From Micrococcales bacterium UBA2037 (GTDB taxonomy: Bacteria > Actinomycetota > Actinomycetes > Actinomycetales > Microbacteriaceae), in contig DDBH01000013.1 in the NCBI GenBank assembly GCA_002333405.1, forward strand, positions 117,505-139,233: a stretch of 21,729 bases of DNA, given 5' to 3'. Position 1 is the first letter of the stretch; each line of letters starts with the position of its first letter. The notes under the pieces are model-generated. The model made no database searches. It worked only from the letters and a program-made list of their open reading frames with translations, and had not been told where the DNA came from. Below are positions 14,070-21,729 of the stretch, piece after piece. A program made the position numbers and the translations under genes.

Positions 14070-16181
14070 ATGTCAGAAGAGACGCAAATAATATTTCAGC
14101 CTGAATCGCAGCCTGATCTGCCTGCTGAGCGCTTCTTGGATCGTGAGCTGAGCTGGCTCGAATTCAACCAGAGGGTGCTCGAGCTAGCCGAAGATCAGAA
14201 CCTGCCGCTGCTTGAGAGGCTTCACTACCTGAGTATTTTTGCCTCTAACCTTGACGAGTTTTTCATGGTTCGCGTGGCATCACTAAAACGAAGAATCGCC
14301 ACCGGTATCGCTGTGCAATCAGCATCTGGCTTGAGCCCGCAAGATGTCCTGCAGCGAATCTCAGATCGAACTAGGGAGCTGCAAACCAGGCACGCTGAAC
14401 TCTTTGCTCGCGTCGTGGCACCTGAGCTGAAGGCAAACGGGATTGACGTCGTTCATTGGTCCACGCTGTCCGAAGAAGAAAAAACCGCGCTTCACGAGTA
14501 CTTCTCGTCTCAGGTGTTTCCAGTACTGACGCCATTGGCTGTCGACCCAGCTCACCCCTTCCCCTACATCTCTGGGCTTTCGCTAAACCTTGCGGTGGTT
14601 CTGAAAAACCCGAAGGATCAAACCGAGCACTTTGCCAGAGTGAAGGTGCCGCCACTGTTGCCAAGATTTGTTTTGGTTCCAGGAGCTGAGTCGAGGTATG
14701 TTCCGCTCGAAGATGTCATGGGCGAATTCCTGGGCGAACTGTTTCCTGGCATGCAGGTTTTGCAACACCACATCTTCCGGGTCACGAGGAATGAGGATCT
14801 CGAGGTTGATGAGGATGAGGGCGAGAACCTGCTGATTCAACTCGAAAAAGAGCTGCTCAGGAGACGATTCGGGCCACCGGTTCGACTTGAGGTTGCCGAG
14901 GACGTTGACCCGCAGGTCTTGAGCCTGCTGCAGCGCGAGCTGGACATCGACCGCACTGATGTTTACAACCTGCCCGAGCCGCTTGATCTTTCGAGCCTTA
15001 GGTCTCTGGCTTTTCTTCCTAGGCCAGACCTGCAATTTGAACCCCATGCCATCACCACCAACCGCTACCTAGAGGCCGATGAGGACGAAGCTGCCGACAT
15101 TTTCGCTTCGCTTCGAGAGCGCGAAGTCCTGGTTCATCACCCATACGAGAGCTTTGCCACCAGCGTTCAAGCGTTCTTGGAGCAAGCCGCCGATGACCCA
15201 CAGGTCCTAGCAATCAAGCAGACCCTGTATCGAACCTCCGGAGATTCACCAATCGTTGATGCCCTGATTGACGCTGCTGAAGCCGGCAAACAGGTGCTGG
15301 CACTGGTTGAAATCAAAGCCCGCTTTGACGAGAAGAACAACATCGCCTGGGCCAGAAAACTTGAGGCAGCCGGAGTTCACGTTGTCTACGGAATCGTTGG
15401 GCTAAAAACTCACTGCAAGCTCTCTCTTGTGATTCGTCAGGAAGGCAATCAGCTTCGTCGCTACTGCCACATTGGGACCGGTAACTACAACCCAAAGACG
15501 GCTCGCTACTACGAAGACTTTGGCCTGCTGACCGCTCGGCCGGCTGTTGGAGAAGACCTGACTCAGCTGTTCAACCAGCTCTCTGGATTCTCGACCGAGC
15601 CCTCCTACTCTTCAATTTTGACTTCACCTGTTGGAGTGAGAGAGGGCCTAGTTGAGCGGATTCAGCGCGAGATAGACAACCACGAGGCTGGAAGACCAGC
15701 AAGGGTTAGGTTCAAGATAAATTCTCTTGTTGACGAGCAGATTATTGACCAGCTCTACTTTGCCTCGATGGCTGGAGTGCCCGTAGAAATCGTTGTCCGC
15801 GGAATGTGTGCGCTGAAACCTGGCATTCCAGGGCTTAGCGATAACATCACCGTGCACTCGGTACTCGGTCGCTACTTGGAACACAGCCGGATCTTCTTCT
15901 TTGAAAATGCTGGCGATCCGGATGTATTCATCGGTTCAGCTGACATGATGCACCGAAACTTGGACCGAAGAGTGGAAACCCTGGTGAAGATCACCCAGAG
16001 CGACCAAATCAAGGAACTCGATGACCTATTTGTGCTGGCAATGAGCAACCAGGTTTCAGTTTGGGAGCTCGAGTCTTCAGGAAATTGGCGCAGGGACGCC
16101 AAAGACGCAGACGGTCAACCGCTGCTTGACATGCAGGATGAAATCATGTCCAGAACACTTGTCAAGAAGCGGAGCAGGTAG
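14070..16181 (+). CDS. ppk1: Polyphosphate kinase 1
   Basis: Membrane-associated enzyme that builds polyphosphate from ATP gamma-phosphates, reversibly; 703 aa, the normal length. The N-terminal domain has FLDRELSWLEFN and SNLDEF (Asn60, nucleotide contact). The catalytic half has YRTSGDSP (Arg388), EIKARFDEKNN (Arg418), His448 in LKTHCKLSL (the expected phosphohistidine) and His467 in CHIGTGNYNPKTARYYED. The active site looks complete. Its stop and the next gene's GTG overlap in TAGTG. The ppk-mutT1 pairing is also found in Mycobacterium (Rv2984-Rv2985). A PHO-box-like repeat sits in front of it. Polyphosphate storage fits the pst and phoU genes nearby. Confidence 0.97.
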   Translation: MSEETQIIFQPESQPDLPAERFLDRELSWLEFNQRVLELAEDQNLPLLERLHYLSIFASNLDEFFMVRVASLKRRIATGIAVQSASGLSPQDVLQRISDRTRELQTRHAELFARVVAPELKANGIDVVHWSTLSEEEKTALHEYFSSQVFPVLTPLAVDPAHPFPYISGLSLNLAVVLKNPKDQTEHFARVKVPPLLPRFVLVPGAESRYVPLEDVMGEFLGELFPGMQVLQHHIFRVTRNEDLEVDEDEGENLLIQLEKELLRRRFGPPVRLEVAEDVDPQVLSLLQRELDIDRTDVYNLPEPLDLSSLRSLAFLPRPDLQFEPHAITTNRYLEADEDEAADIFASLREREVLVHHPYESFATSVQAFLEQAADDPQVLAIKQTLYRTSGDSPIVDALIDAAEAGKQVLALVEIKARFDEKNNIAWARKLEAAGVHVVYGIVGLKTHCKLSLVIRQEGNQLRRYCHIGTGNYNPKTARYYEDFGLLTARPAVGEDLTQLFNQLSGFSTEPSYSSILTSPVGVREGLVERIQREIDNHEAGRPARVRFKINSLVDEQIIDQLYFASMAGVPVEIVVRGMCALKPGIPGLSDNITVHSVLGRYLEHSRIFFFENAGDPDVFIGSADMMHRNLDRRVETLVKITQSDQIKELDDLFVLAMSNQVSVWELESSGNWRRDAKDADGQPLLDMQDEIMSRTLVKKRSR

Positions 16182-17119
16182 TGATTGTTTACGCAGCCGG
16201 AGTGGTTTGTTGGCGACCAACCAAAACCAGCTTTGAGGTGGCGGTTGTCTACCGAGAAAAATACGACGACTGGACTTTTCCCAAGGGAAAGGTAGACCCC
16301 GGAGAACTCCTTCCGGAAACAGCAGTTCGGGAAGTTGAGGAGGAGGCTGGCATTCGGGTCAGACTCGGTCGAAAGCTTGCCGTTCTAAGTTACAAAATTG
16401 ATGCCGGAAACACCAAGGAGGTTCACTACTGGGTCTCCAAGGTAAAGGACAGTGCCATTGCAAAATCCAAGTTCAAACCCAATAAGGAAATCGCCAAAGT
16501 TGAGTGGGTTCAGGCCAGTAAGGCCCTAAAGCTGCTTACCTACAGCCACGATCAAGACCTGCTCAAACAGACCATTCAGTGGTCAGAGAATTCCGAGCTG
16601 GAAACCCGTGGCCTGGTGATCTTGCGCCACACAACCGCCACCCCAAGAACTGAGTGGGTGGGCGAAGAGGCCAAGCGACCGCTATTGCCAGAGGGCAAGA
16701 AGCAGGCCAAGCGGCTAGTGACGCTGATTGACGCCTATGGACCAAAGCGCTTGGTTACCAGCCCCTGGACCAGGTGTCAGCAGACTGTTGCTCCATACTC
16801 AAAAAAGACTCAGCGAACTCTTATTGAAAGATCACAACTGACCGAACTGTCAAACCAGCGCGGACCCAGAAAAACCAAGAACGTAATCGAAGACACTTTT
16901 GGGCAGAACAAGAACGCGCTGATTTGCTCGCATCGCCCAGCTCTGCCAACAATCATCGAGACATTTGCAAAACATGCCACCAAACAGGTTTCTGCCAGCC
17001 TTGCCGAAGAGCACACGCTTGCACCGGGTGAATTTCTTGTGCTGCGAGTCTCAATGGCCCAGAAGCCAAAAGTTATTGCCTATGAACGCATCTACTTAGA
17101 GTCAAAACTTCGCCGGTAA
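16181..17119 (+). CDS. mutT1: Nudix hydrolase fused to histidine phosphatase domain (MutT1 type)
   Basis: A two-domain protein of 312 aa. The N-terminal Nudix domain has a complete Nudix box at 36-58 (G36, E42, R50, E51, E54, E55, G57) inside FPKGKVDPGE. The C-terminal domain (about 144-310) is of the histidine-phosphatase fold: LRHTTA with His150, SPWTRCQQT, and SHRPALP. The fusion is that of mycobacterial MutT1, which hydrolyses 8-oxo-dGTP/8-oxo-GTP and some diadenosine polyphosphates. So a nucleotide-pool cleaning or Ap4A role is likely. The GTG start overlaps the ppk1 stop by one base, with GGAG six bases upstream. It carries RHT where many members read RHG or RHA. Confidence 0.9.
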   Translation: MIVYAAGVVCWRPTKTSFEVAVVYREKYDDWTFPKGKVDPGELLPETAVREVEEEAGIRVRLGRKLAVLSYKIDAGNTKEVHYWVSKVKDSAIAKSKFKPNKEIAKVEWVQASKALKLLTYSHDQDLLKQTIQWSENSELETRGLVILRHTTATPRTEWVGEEAKRPLLPEGKKQAKRLVTLIDAYGPKRLVTSPWTRCQQTVAPYSKKTQRTLIERSQLTELSNQRGPRKTKNVIEDTFGQNKNALICSHRPALPTIIETFAKHATKQVSASLAEEHTLAPGEFLVLRVSMAQKPKVIAYERIYLESKLRR

Positions 17120-17140
17120 TTCACTGTTCGTTTACCTTTT
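17119..17140 (+). promoter_or_regulatory. Candidate PHO box upstream of pstS
   Basis: ATTCACTGTTC and GTTTACCTTTT form two adjacent 11-base units with TTCAC and TTTAC cores at identical positions, close to the GTTCACC-type direct repeats recognised by PhoP/RegX3 in actinobacteria. It lies about 70 bases before the pstS start, right after the mutT1 stop. pstS is the classic Pho target, which strengthens the reading. Confidence 0.45.
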
Positions 17141-17209
17141 CCACCAACAATGTTTGCGCTGGTTACCTAGCTTGGGACATGCCAAAACACACTCTAAGAA
17201 GGGCACATA

Positions 17210-18310
17210 ATGAAGAAAATCCGCGCGCTAGTGACCGTCGCTGGAGTCGCAACCCTGTTGCTGACAGGCTGTGCAGTCAACGAACAGCCAGGCTGGAGGC
17301 CAGACTCTAACGGTGCTGAGAGCTCTGATGTGATAACTGGAACCCTAAACGGATCAGGTGCGTCATCTATGGCCGCCGGTCAGGAGGCTTGGATCGCAGC
17401 ATTTCAAATGGAAAATCCGGGTGTAACCGTGAACTACGACCCAACGGGTTCTGGAACCGGTCGCAAGCAGTTAATGGAGGGCGCAACCTCATTCACTGGC
17501 TCTGACTCTTACTTTAAGGAAGAAGAGCTAGGAGGCGAGTTCTCAAGCTGTGCAGCTGGCACCTTGCCATGGGAGTTCCCAATCTGGATTTCTCCAATCG
17601 CAGTGATCTTCAACCTTGACGGTATTTCAAGCCTGAACATGGACGGCGCAACTGTCGCCGGCATCTTCGCTGGTGACATCACCAAGTGGAACGATGCAGC
17701 AATTGTGGCCACAAACCCAGGTGTTTCACTGCCTGACCTAGCAATCACTGCTGTTCACCGCTCTGACGAGTCAGGCACCTCAAAGAACTTCACCGACTAC
17801 CTAGGTGCTGTGGCTCCAGATGTGTGGACCGTAGGCGCAATTGAAGCTTGGCCTGCAGAGTACGGCGGCGAGGGTGCCCAGGGTACCTCCGGCGTTGTTT
17901 CTGCAGTTTCAGGTGGAAACGGAACCATTGGCTACGCTGACGCTTCACGTGCTGGTGACCTAGGAACCGTTGCTGTAAAGGTTGGCTCTGACTACGTGGC
18001 TTACTCAGCAGAGGCTGCAGCAGCTGTTGTTGACGCATCGCCACTAGTTGAGGGACGTGAGTCTTACGACTTGGCGACCAAGATCGACCGCAACACCACC
18101 GCATCTGGTGCCTACCCAATCGTTTTGGTTAGCTACCTAATGGGCTGCAATGACTACGCAGATGACGCTCAGGCTGAGCTAGTTCGCACATGGGCGTCGT
18201 TCCTAGTTTCAGAAGAGGGACAGCAGGCTGCTGCTGCCTCTGCAGGAAATGCTCCAATCTCTGCTGGTCTTCGTGCAAAGGCACAGGCCATCATTGATGC
18301 AATCAAGTAA
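17210..18310 (+). CDS. pstS: Phosphate ABC transporter substrate-binding lipoprotein PstS
   Basis: High-affinity phosphate-binding protein, 366 aa. It has a lipoprotein signal with LTGC lipobox (Cys21), so it is tethered outside the membrane and hands phosphate to PstCA. Phosphate-contacting motifs are present: GSGASS (48-53), PTGSGTGRKQ (78-87), GSDS with Asp99, and HRSDESGTSKN (183-193). SAVSGGNGTIGYADAS is also typical of the family. The ATG has AAGAAGGG upstream. A strong intrinsic terminator follows before pstC, consistent with making much more PstS than the membrane subunits. A PHO-box-like repeat lies in its leader region. Confidence 0.96.
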   Translation: MKKIRALVTVAGVATLLLTGCAVNEQPGWRPDSNGAESSDVITGTLNGSGASSMAAGQEAWIAAFQMENPGVTVNYDPTGSGTGRKQLMEGATSFTGSDSYFKEEELGGEFSSCAAGTLPWEFPIWISPIAVIFNLDGISSLNMDGATVAGIFAGDITKWNDAAIVATNPGVSLPDLAITAVHRSDESGTSKNFTDYLGAVAPDVWTVGAIEAWPAEYGGEGAQGTSGVVSAVSGGNGTIGYADASRAGDLGTVAVKVGSDYVAYSAEAAAAVVDASPLVEGRESYDLATKIDRNTTASGAYPIVLVSYLMGCNDYADDAQAELVRTWASFLVSEEGQQAAAASAGNAPISAGLRAKAQAIIDAIK

Positions 18311-18327
18311 CTGAACATTAGGTGAAT

Positions 18328-18363
18328 AACACCCGGCCCGGGTCCCCCGGGCCGGGTGTTTTT
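18328..18363 (+). terminator. Strong intrinsic terminator between pstS and pstC
   Basis: A perfect 15-base-pair hairpin (18328-18342 paired with 18346-18360), very GC-rich, with a TCC loop, followed by a run of T through 18363. It is the only clear intrinsic terminator in the window. It should stop much of the pstS transcription, so pstCAB are read by leak-through or from their own promoter at about 18364-18400. Confidence 0.92.
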
Positions 18364-18367
18364 ACTA

Positions 18368-18382
18368 ACTTGGTAACCAAGT
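18368..18382. promoter_or_regulatory. Inverted repeat upstream of pstC, possible operator
   Basis: ACTTGGT-A-ACCAAGT is an inverted repeat with 7-base arms and a single central base. It lies between the pstS terminator and the pstC ribosome site. TTTAC (18361-18365) and GTAAA (18381-18385) form a wider inverted pair around it. It shares the decamer ACCAAGTAAA with the inverted repeat in front of senX3. Its location suggests a separate regulated promoter for pstCAB. Confidence 0.4.
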
Positions 18383-18400
18383 AAATAAGTCAGGAAAAAA

Positions 18401-19327
18401 ATGACCGATGTGAAGCCAAAGGCAGTCAGACGCCTCGGTGATATCGTGTTCGCCAACCTGACCTTCTTGGCGGGTATCAGCATCCTGCTAACACTGGCAA
18501 CTGTTGCCGCTTTCCTTTTTGCCCAGTCGGTTCCAGCCTTTACTGGAGAGCCGATTGAGGCAGCTGAAAATGGCTTCTGGGCTTACGTTTTCCCGTTCAT
18601 CTTCGGAACTGTTTATGCCTCGGTGATTGCACTGGCAATCGCAACTCCACTGGCGATTGGAATCGCCCTTTACATCTCGCACTTTGCAAACCGCCGCTTC
18701 TCCCAAATCCTGGGTTATGCAGTTGACCTGCTGGCAGCAATCCCGTCGGTTGTTTACGGCCTTTGGGGCATCCTGGTGCTAGCTCCATTCTTGACGCCGT
18801 CTTATCGGTGGCTGAACGAGAACCTCGGTTGGGTTCCAGTGTTTGGCGGCCAGGTTTCTGCCACCGGCCGAACCATGCTGACTGTGGGTATCGTGCTTGC
18901 GATCATGGTGCTTCCGATTATGGCTGCACTGATTCGTGAAGTTTTCCTGCAAACACCCAGACTCCACGAGGAAGCTGCCTTGGCTCTTGGTGCCACCAGG
19001 TGGGAAATGATCAAAATGGCAGTGCTGCCATTTGGTCGCCCAGGCATCATCTCCGCGGCAATGCTGGGACTGGGCCGTGCGCTTGGTGAAACGATGGCGG
19101 TTGCCATGGTGCTCTCCCCCGCCGCGGTGATTTCGTTTGACATGCTTACCTCCACCAACTCGAACACCATTGCTGCAAACATCGCATTGCAGTTCCCGGA
19201 GGCCGGCGGAAACTACACCAACCTCTTGATTGCAACTGGGCTCGTGCTGTTCGGCATCACTATGGTCGTAAACATGATTGCCCGCTGGGTAATTAGCCGC
19301 AGGGCAGAATTCTCGGGGGCAAACTAA
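18401..19327 (+). CDS. pstC: Phosphate ABC transporter permease PstC
   Basis: One of two membrane subunits that form the phosphate channel; 308 aa with about six transmembrane helices, the first at about 22-45. The coupling (EAA) loop EEAALALGATRWEMIKMAVLP, followed by GRALGETMAVAMVL, is the PstC signature that contacts PstB. The ATG follows an AGGAAA ribosome site. The stop TAA shares its last base with the pstA start (TAATG), so the two subunits are probably made in equal amounts. Confidence 0.95.
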   Translation: MTDVKPKAVRRLGDIVFANLTFLAGISILLTLATVAAFLFAQSVPAFTGEPIEAAENGFWAYVFPFIFGTVYASVIALAIATPLAIGIALYISHFANRRFSQILGYAVDLLAAIPSVVYGLWGILVLAPFLTPSYRWLNENLGWVPVFGGQVSATGRTMLTVGIVLAIMVLPIMAALIREVFLQTPRLHEEAALALGATRWEMIKMAVLPFGRPGIISAAMLGLGRALGETMAVAMVLSPAAVISFDMLTSTNSNTIAANIALQFPEAGGNYTNLLIATGLVLFGITMVVNMIARWVISRRAEFSGAN

Positions 19328-20394
19328 TGGCCACCTCACAGCTGCAGTCAACTTTCCGTGGAACCAGAGACCTCCCGCGCTGGGTGTCGCCAGTGATGCT
19401 GGCTGGTTTTTTCTTGGCATCGTTCTTCCTGCAGAGCGCTCTTGCATCGGGTGCAGATTCAGTTGAGATCAACCTGGTACCAGTTGCGGTCTTCGGTTTG
19501 CTCGGCTACGCCGTCACGCTTTATGTGCTGTCGCGGATCGTGGAGGGAGTCAGGAAGGCCACTGACCGCCTGGTCACCACGCTGGTGTCCACCGCCTTCG
19601 CGCTGGCTCTGATTCCGCTTATTTCACTTGCCTACACAGTTGTCACCAATGGTGTTGCGCGGTTCGACATGGAATTCTTCACCTTCTCGATGCGGAACAT
19701 TGTTGGAGAGGGTGGTGGAGCACTCCACGCCATTATCGGAACCCTCGAAATAACGGGAATTGCAACTTTGATTTCTGTTCCGGTTGGAATCCTGGCTGCC
19801 ATTTACCTAATTGAATACGGCCGCGGAACAATTGCCAGGCTAGTGACCTTCTTTGTTGATGTGATGACTGGCGTGCCGTCGATCGTAGCCGGCTTGTTTG
19901 CCTATGCCCTATTCGTTATTTTCTTTGGCCCTGGTGTCCGAATGGGCCTTGGCGGCGCAATCGCACTTAGCGTGCTGATGATTCCGGTTGTTATTCGTGC
20001 CACCGAGGAAATGCTCAAGATTGTTCCGAATGAACTTCGTGAAGCAGCCTATGCTCTCGGAGTTCCGAAGTGGCTTACGGTCCTGAAGGTGGTTCTGCCA
20101 ACTGCCCTTGCCGGAATTGCTACCGGTGTCATGATTGCGATTGCTCGAGTGATCGGTGAGACTGCTCCCCTGCTATTGATCGCAGGATTCACGGCCTCGA
20201 TGAACTACAACCCATTTGATGAGCGCATGATGACCCTGCCGGTCTTCGTCTACACCTCCTATGCCAACCAAGGTGTTGACATGCAGGCCTATGTTGACCG
20301 CGCCTGGGCGGGCGCTCTGACCTTGATGATCATCGTGATGGTCCTAAACCTTGTTGCTCGTCTTATTAGTAAGTACTTTTCTCCGAAGGGATAA
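19327..20394 (+). CDS. pstA: Phosphate ABC transporter permease PstA
   Basis: Second channel subunit, 355 aa. It has an N-terminal extension with two or three extra hydrophobic segments before the core permease domain, which starts at about residue 135; this extension is common in actinobacterial PstA. The coupling loop REAAYALGVPKWLTVLKVVLP and the following ARVIGETAPLLLIAG are PstA signatures. It starts within TAATG after pstC and ends three bases before the pstB start. Confidence 0.95.
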   Translation: MATSQLQSTFRGTRDLPRWVSPVMLAGFFLASFFLQSALASGADSVEINLVPVAVFGLLGYAVTLYVLSRIVEGVRKATDRLVTTLVSTAFALALIPLISLAYTVVTNGVARFDMEFFTFSMRNIVGEGGGALHAIIGTLEITGIATLISVPVGILAAIYLIEYGRGTIARLVTFFVDVMTGVPSIVAGLFAYALFVIFFGPGVRMGLGGAIALSVLMIPVVIRATEEMLKIVPNELREAAYALGVPKWLTVLKVVLPTALAGIATGVMIAIARVIGETAPLLLIAGFTASMNYNPFDERMMTLPVFVYTSYANQGVDMQAYVDRAWAGALTLMIIVMVLNLVARLISKYFSPKG

Positions 20395-20397
20395 CCC

Positions 20398-21177
20398 ATG
20401 TCAAAGCGCATAGAACTGAAATCACTGGATGTCTACTACAGCAGCTTCTTGGCGGTTCAGGACGTGAACATGGTGATCGAGCCAAAGGCCATCACTGCCT
20501 TCATCGGCCCTTCTGGTTGCGGAAAGTCCACTCTTATTCGAACCCTGAACCGGATGCACGAGGTTATTCCAGGAGCCAGGGTCGAAGGCCAGCTGTTGAT
20601 GGATGGTGAGGATGTCTATGGGCCGGATGTTGATCCGGTTCGAGTCCGGCGCCAGGTCGGAATGGTTTTCCAGCGCCCGAACCCATTCCCAACAATGTCC
20701 ATCAAGGACAACGTTCTTTCCGGCTACAAACTGAACAACTCCAAGATGTCCAAGACTGAGGCCGAAGAGCTAACCGAGAAGGCACTTGTTGGCGCAAACC
20801 TATGGAATGAAGTCAAGGACCGCCTTGACAAGCCAGGTTCTGGACTGTCTGGTGGTCAGCAGCAGCGTCTGTGTATTGCCCGAGCAATTGCGGTTGAGCC
20901 AGACGTGATCCTGATGGATGAACCAACCAGCGCTCTGGATCCAATTTCGACAGCTGCGATTGAAGACTTGGCTGTTGAACTGAAGGAAAAGTTCACCGTA
21001 GTGATTGTTACTCACAACATGCAGCAAGCCTCCAGAATCTCGGACATGACCGCATTTTTCAACATTGCCGGAACCGGCATGCCAGGAAAGCTAATCGAGT
21101 ACGACAAGACCGAGAAGATTTTCTCGAACCCCGGGCAGCAGCAAACCGAAGACTACGTTTCTGGTCGCTTCGGTTAG
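20398..21177 (+). CDS. pstB: Phosphate ABC transporter ATP-binding protein PstB
   Basis: ATPase of the phosphate importer, 259 aa, cytosolic face. Walker A GPSGCGKST (37-45), Q-loop Q92 (VFQRPNPFP), signature LSGGQQQR (150-157), Walker B VILMDE (170-175), D-loop SALD and switch His206 are all present. VFQRPNPFPTMSIKDNV distinguishes PstB from other ABC ATPases. AAGGG lies seven bases before the ATG. PhoU probably contacts this subunit or the kinase to report transport status. No terminator is visible after it. Confidence 0.97.
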   Translation: MSKRIELKSLDVYYSSFLAVQDVNMVIEPKAITAFIGPSGCGKSTLIRTLNRMHEVIPGARVEGQLLMDGEDVYGPDVDPVRVRRQVGMVFQRPNPFPTMSIKDNVLSGYKLNNSKMSKTEAEELTEKALVGANLWNEVKDRLDKPGSGLSGGQQQRLCIARAIAVEPDVILMDEPTSALDPISTAAIEDLAVELKEKFTVVIVTHNMQQASRISDMTAFFNIAGTGMPGKLIEYDKTEKIFSNPGQQQTEDYVSGRFG

Positions 21178-21211
21178 AAACAATATCGCCTAGTAGTAGG
21201 TTGATGTTGCA

Positions 21212-21729
21212 ATGATTAAAACTGTCACCTCAGATTTACCGGGCCTCCTAAACTCGAAGGGGCAGCCGGCCACTGTTCTAGTCACCGGAGCAACTGGTTA
21301 TATTGGTGGCCGCCTGATTCGTGAGCTGCTGAGCCATGAATACAAAGTCCGAGTGCTGGTACGAGATGCTGCCCGGCTAAACGACTACCCCTGGGTCCAA
21401 AACGTTGAGGTTGTTGTAGGGGATGCAACAAACCCGGAAGCCTTGGAAAAGGCACTCAAAGGCGTTGATCTGGCGTACTACCTACTTCACGCCCTGATGG
21501 TGTCAAAAGATTTTGAATCCAAAGAGCGTGAACTAGCTGAAGTCTTTGGTTCGGTGGCCAAGAAACAAAAGGTTTCGAGAATCGTCTACTTGGGTGGCAT
21601 GATCTCGAACGATGACCAGCTTTCTCCTCACATGTCAGCAAGGGCAGAGACCGGGGAGATTTTGCGTAACAGCGGTGTCCCAACAATTGAGCTGCGCGCA
21701 GGTGTCGTGATTGGCTCTGGTTCGGCATC
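21212..21729 (+). CDS. SDR-family NAD(P)-binding protein, 3' end cut by the window
   Basis: The first 172 codons of an open frame that runs off the window. Residues 22-33 read VLVTGATGYIGG, the Rossmann-fold dinucleotide motif of atypical or extended short-chain dehydrogenases. VRVLVRDAARL, the GVDLAYYLLHAL segment, IVYLGGM, a LSPHMSARAETGEIL stretch and LRAGVVIGSGSA follow. This pattern resembles actinobacterial NAD(P)-binding proteins that carry a DUF2867 C-terminal part, but that end is missing here. The catalytic Tyr of classic SDRs is not seen, as in other atypical members. The ATG at 21212 has no strong ribosome site; about 20 residues precede the Rossmann strand. It lies 34 bases after pstB; there is no obvious functional link to phosphate uptake. 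Confidence 0.82.
   Translation, partial: MIKTVTSDLPGLLNSKGQPATVLVTGATGYIGGRLIRELLSHEYKVRVLVRDAARLNDYPWVQNVEVVVGDATNPEALEKALKGVDLAYYLLHALMVSKDFESKERELAEVFGSVAKKQKVSRIVYLGGMISNDDQLSPHMSARAETGEILRNSGVPTIELRAGVVIGSGSA

Noticed and set aside
17152..17167. Second PHO-box-like pair (GTTTGCG and GTTACC) before pstS
   Set aside because: The units are 10 bases apart, not 11, and agree poorly.
18779..19447. 222-aa minus-strand open frame antisense to pstC/pstA
   Set aside because: Its composition (rich in His, Gly, Asn) is what reversed permease codons give; the pst genes on the other strand are certain.

Overview
The window is a compact, gene-dense piece of actinobacterial core genome of about 21.7 kb. 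It has about 23 protein-coding genes, no RNA genes, no mobile elements, no CRISPR array and no gene-free stretch over 300 bases; the longest gap is about 160 bases, between senX3 and phoU. Protein families and gene order point to Actinobacteria, most likely Microbacteriaceae: CarD next to IspDF, CysS and RlmB; SenX3-RegX3; a GlnR-type regulator; Ppk1 followed by a MutT1-type Nudix/phosphatase fusion. The moderate GC content (by eye a little over 50%), minimal spacers and overlapping genes resemble the streamlined freshwater lineages (Rhodoluna/Aquiluna type). That placement is an inference.

Layout. Bases 60-2453 (+): a UgpC/MsmK-type sugar ABC ATPase and a DUF4032 kinase-like protein. Bases 2450-6424 (-): one operon, carD-ispDF-cysS-rlmB. 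Bases 6516-6989 (+): a lipoprotein in the LpqE position. Bases 6986-8736 (-): the phosphate two-component system senX3-regX3, divergent from phoU (8899-9549, +). Bases 9546-13300 (-): a tightly packed set of a small membrane protein, a 36-residue membrane peptide not previously delimited, a nitrobindin-like FABP protein, YgfZ, an FUSC membrane protein and gpmA. Bases 13366-17119 (+): glnR-like regulator, ppk1, mutT1-like. Bases 17210-21177 (+): pstS, a strong terminator, then pstC-pstA-pstB. Bases 21212 to the end (+): start of an SDR-family NAD(P)-binding protein, cut by the window edge.

How it fits together. Phosphate is the main theme. PstSCAB imports it, PhoU with SenX3-RegX3 senses and regulates it, Ppk1 stores it as polyphosphate, and a GlnR-like regulator linked to nitrogen control sits between the two halves. 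GTTWACC heptamers or 11-base tandem repeats like actinobacterial PHO boxes occur upstream of phoU/senX3, ppk1 and pstS, and an inverted repeat upstream of pstC shares a decamer with one at senX3. Most of the content is conserved. The oddest features are a SenX3 that appears to lack its usual membrane helices, the candidate Pho regulatory repeats, a small-membrane-protein/FABP/YgfZ/FUSC cluster, and an altered C-terminal motif in the IspF domain.
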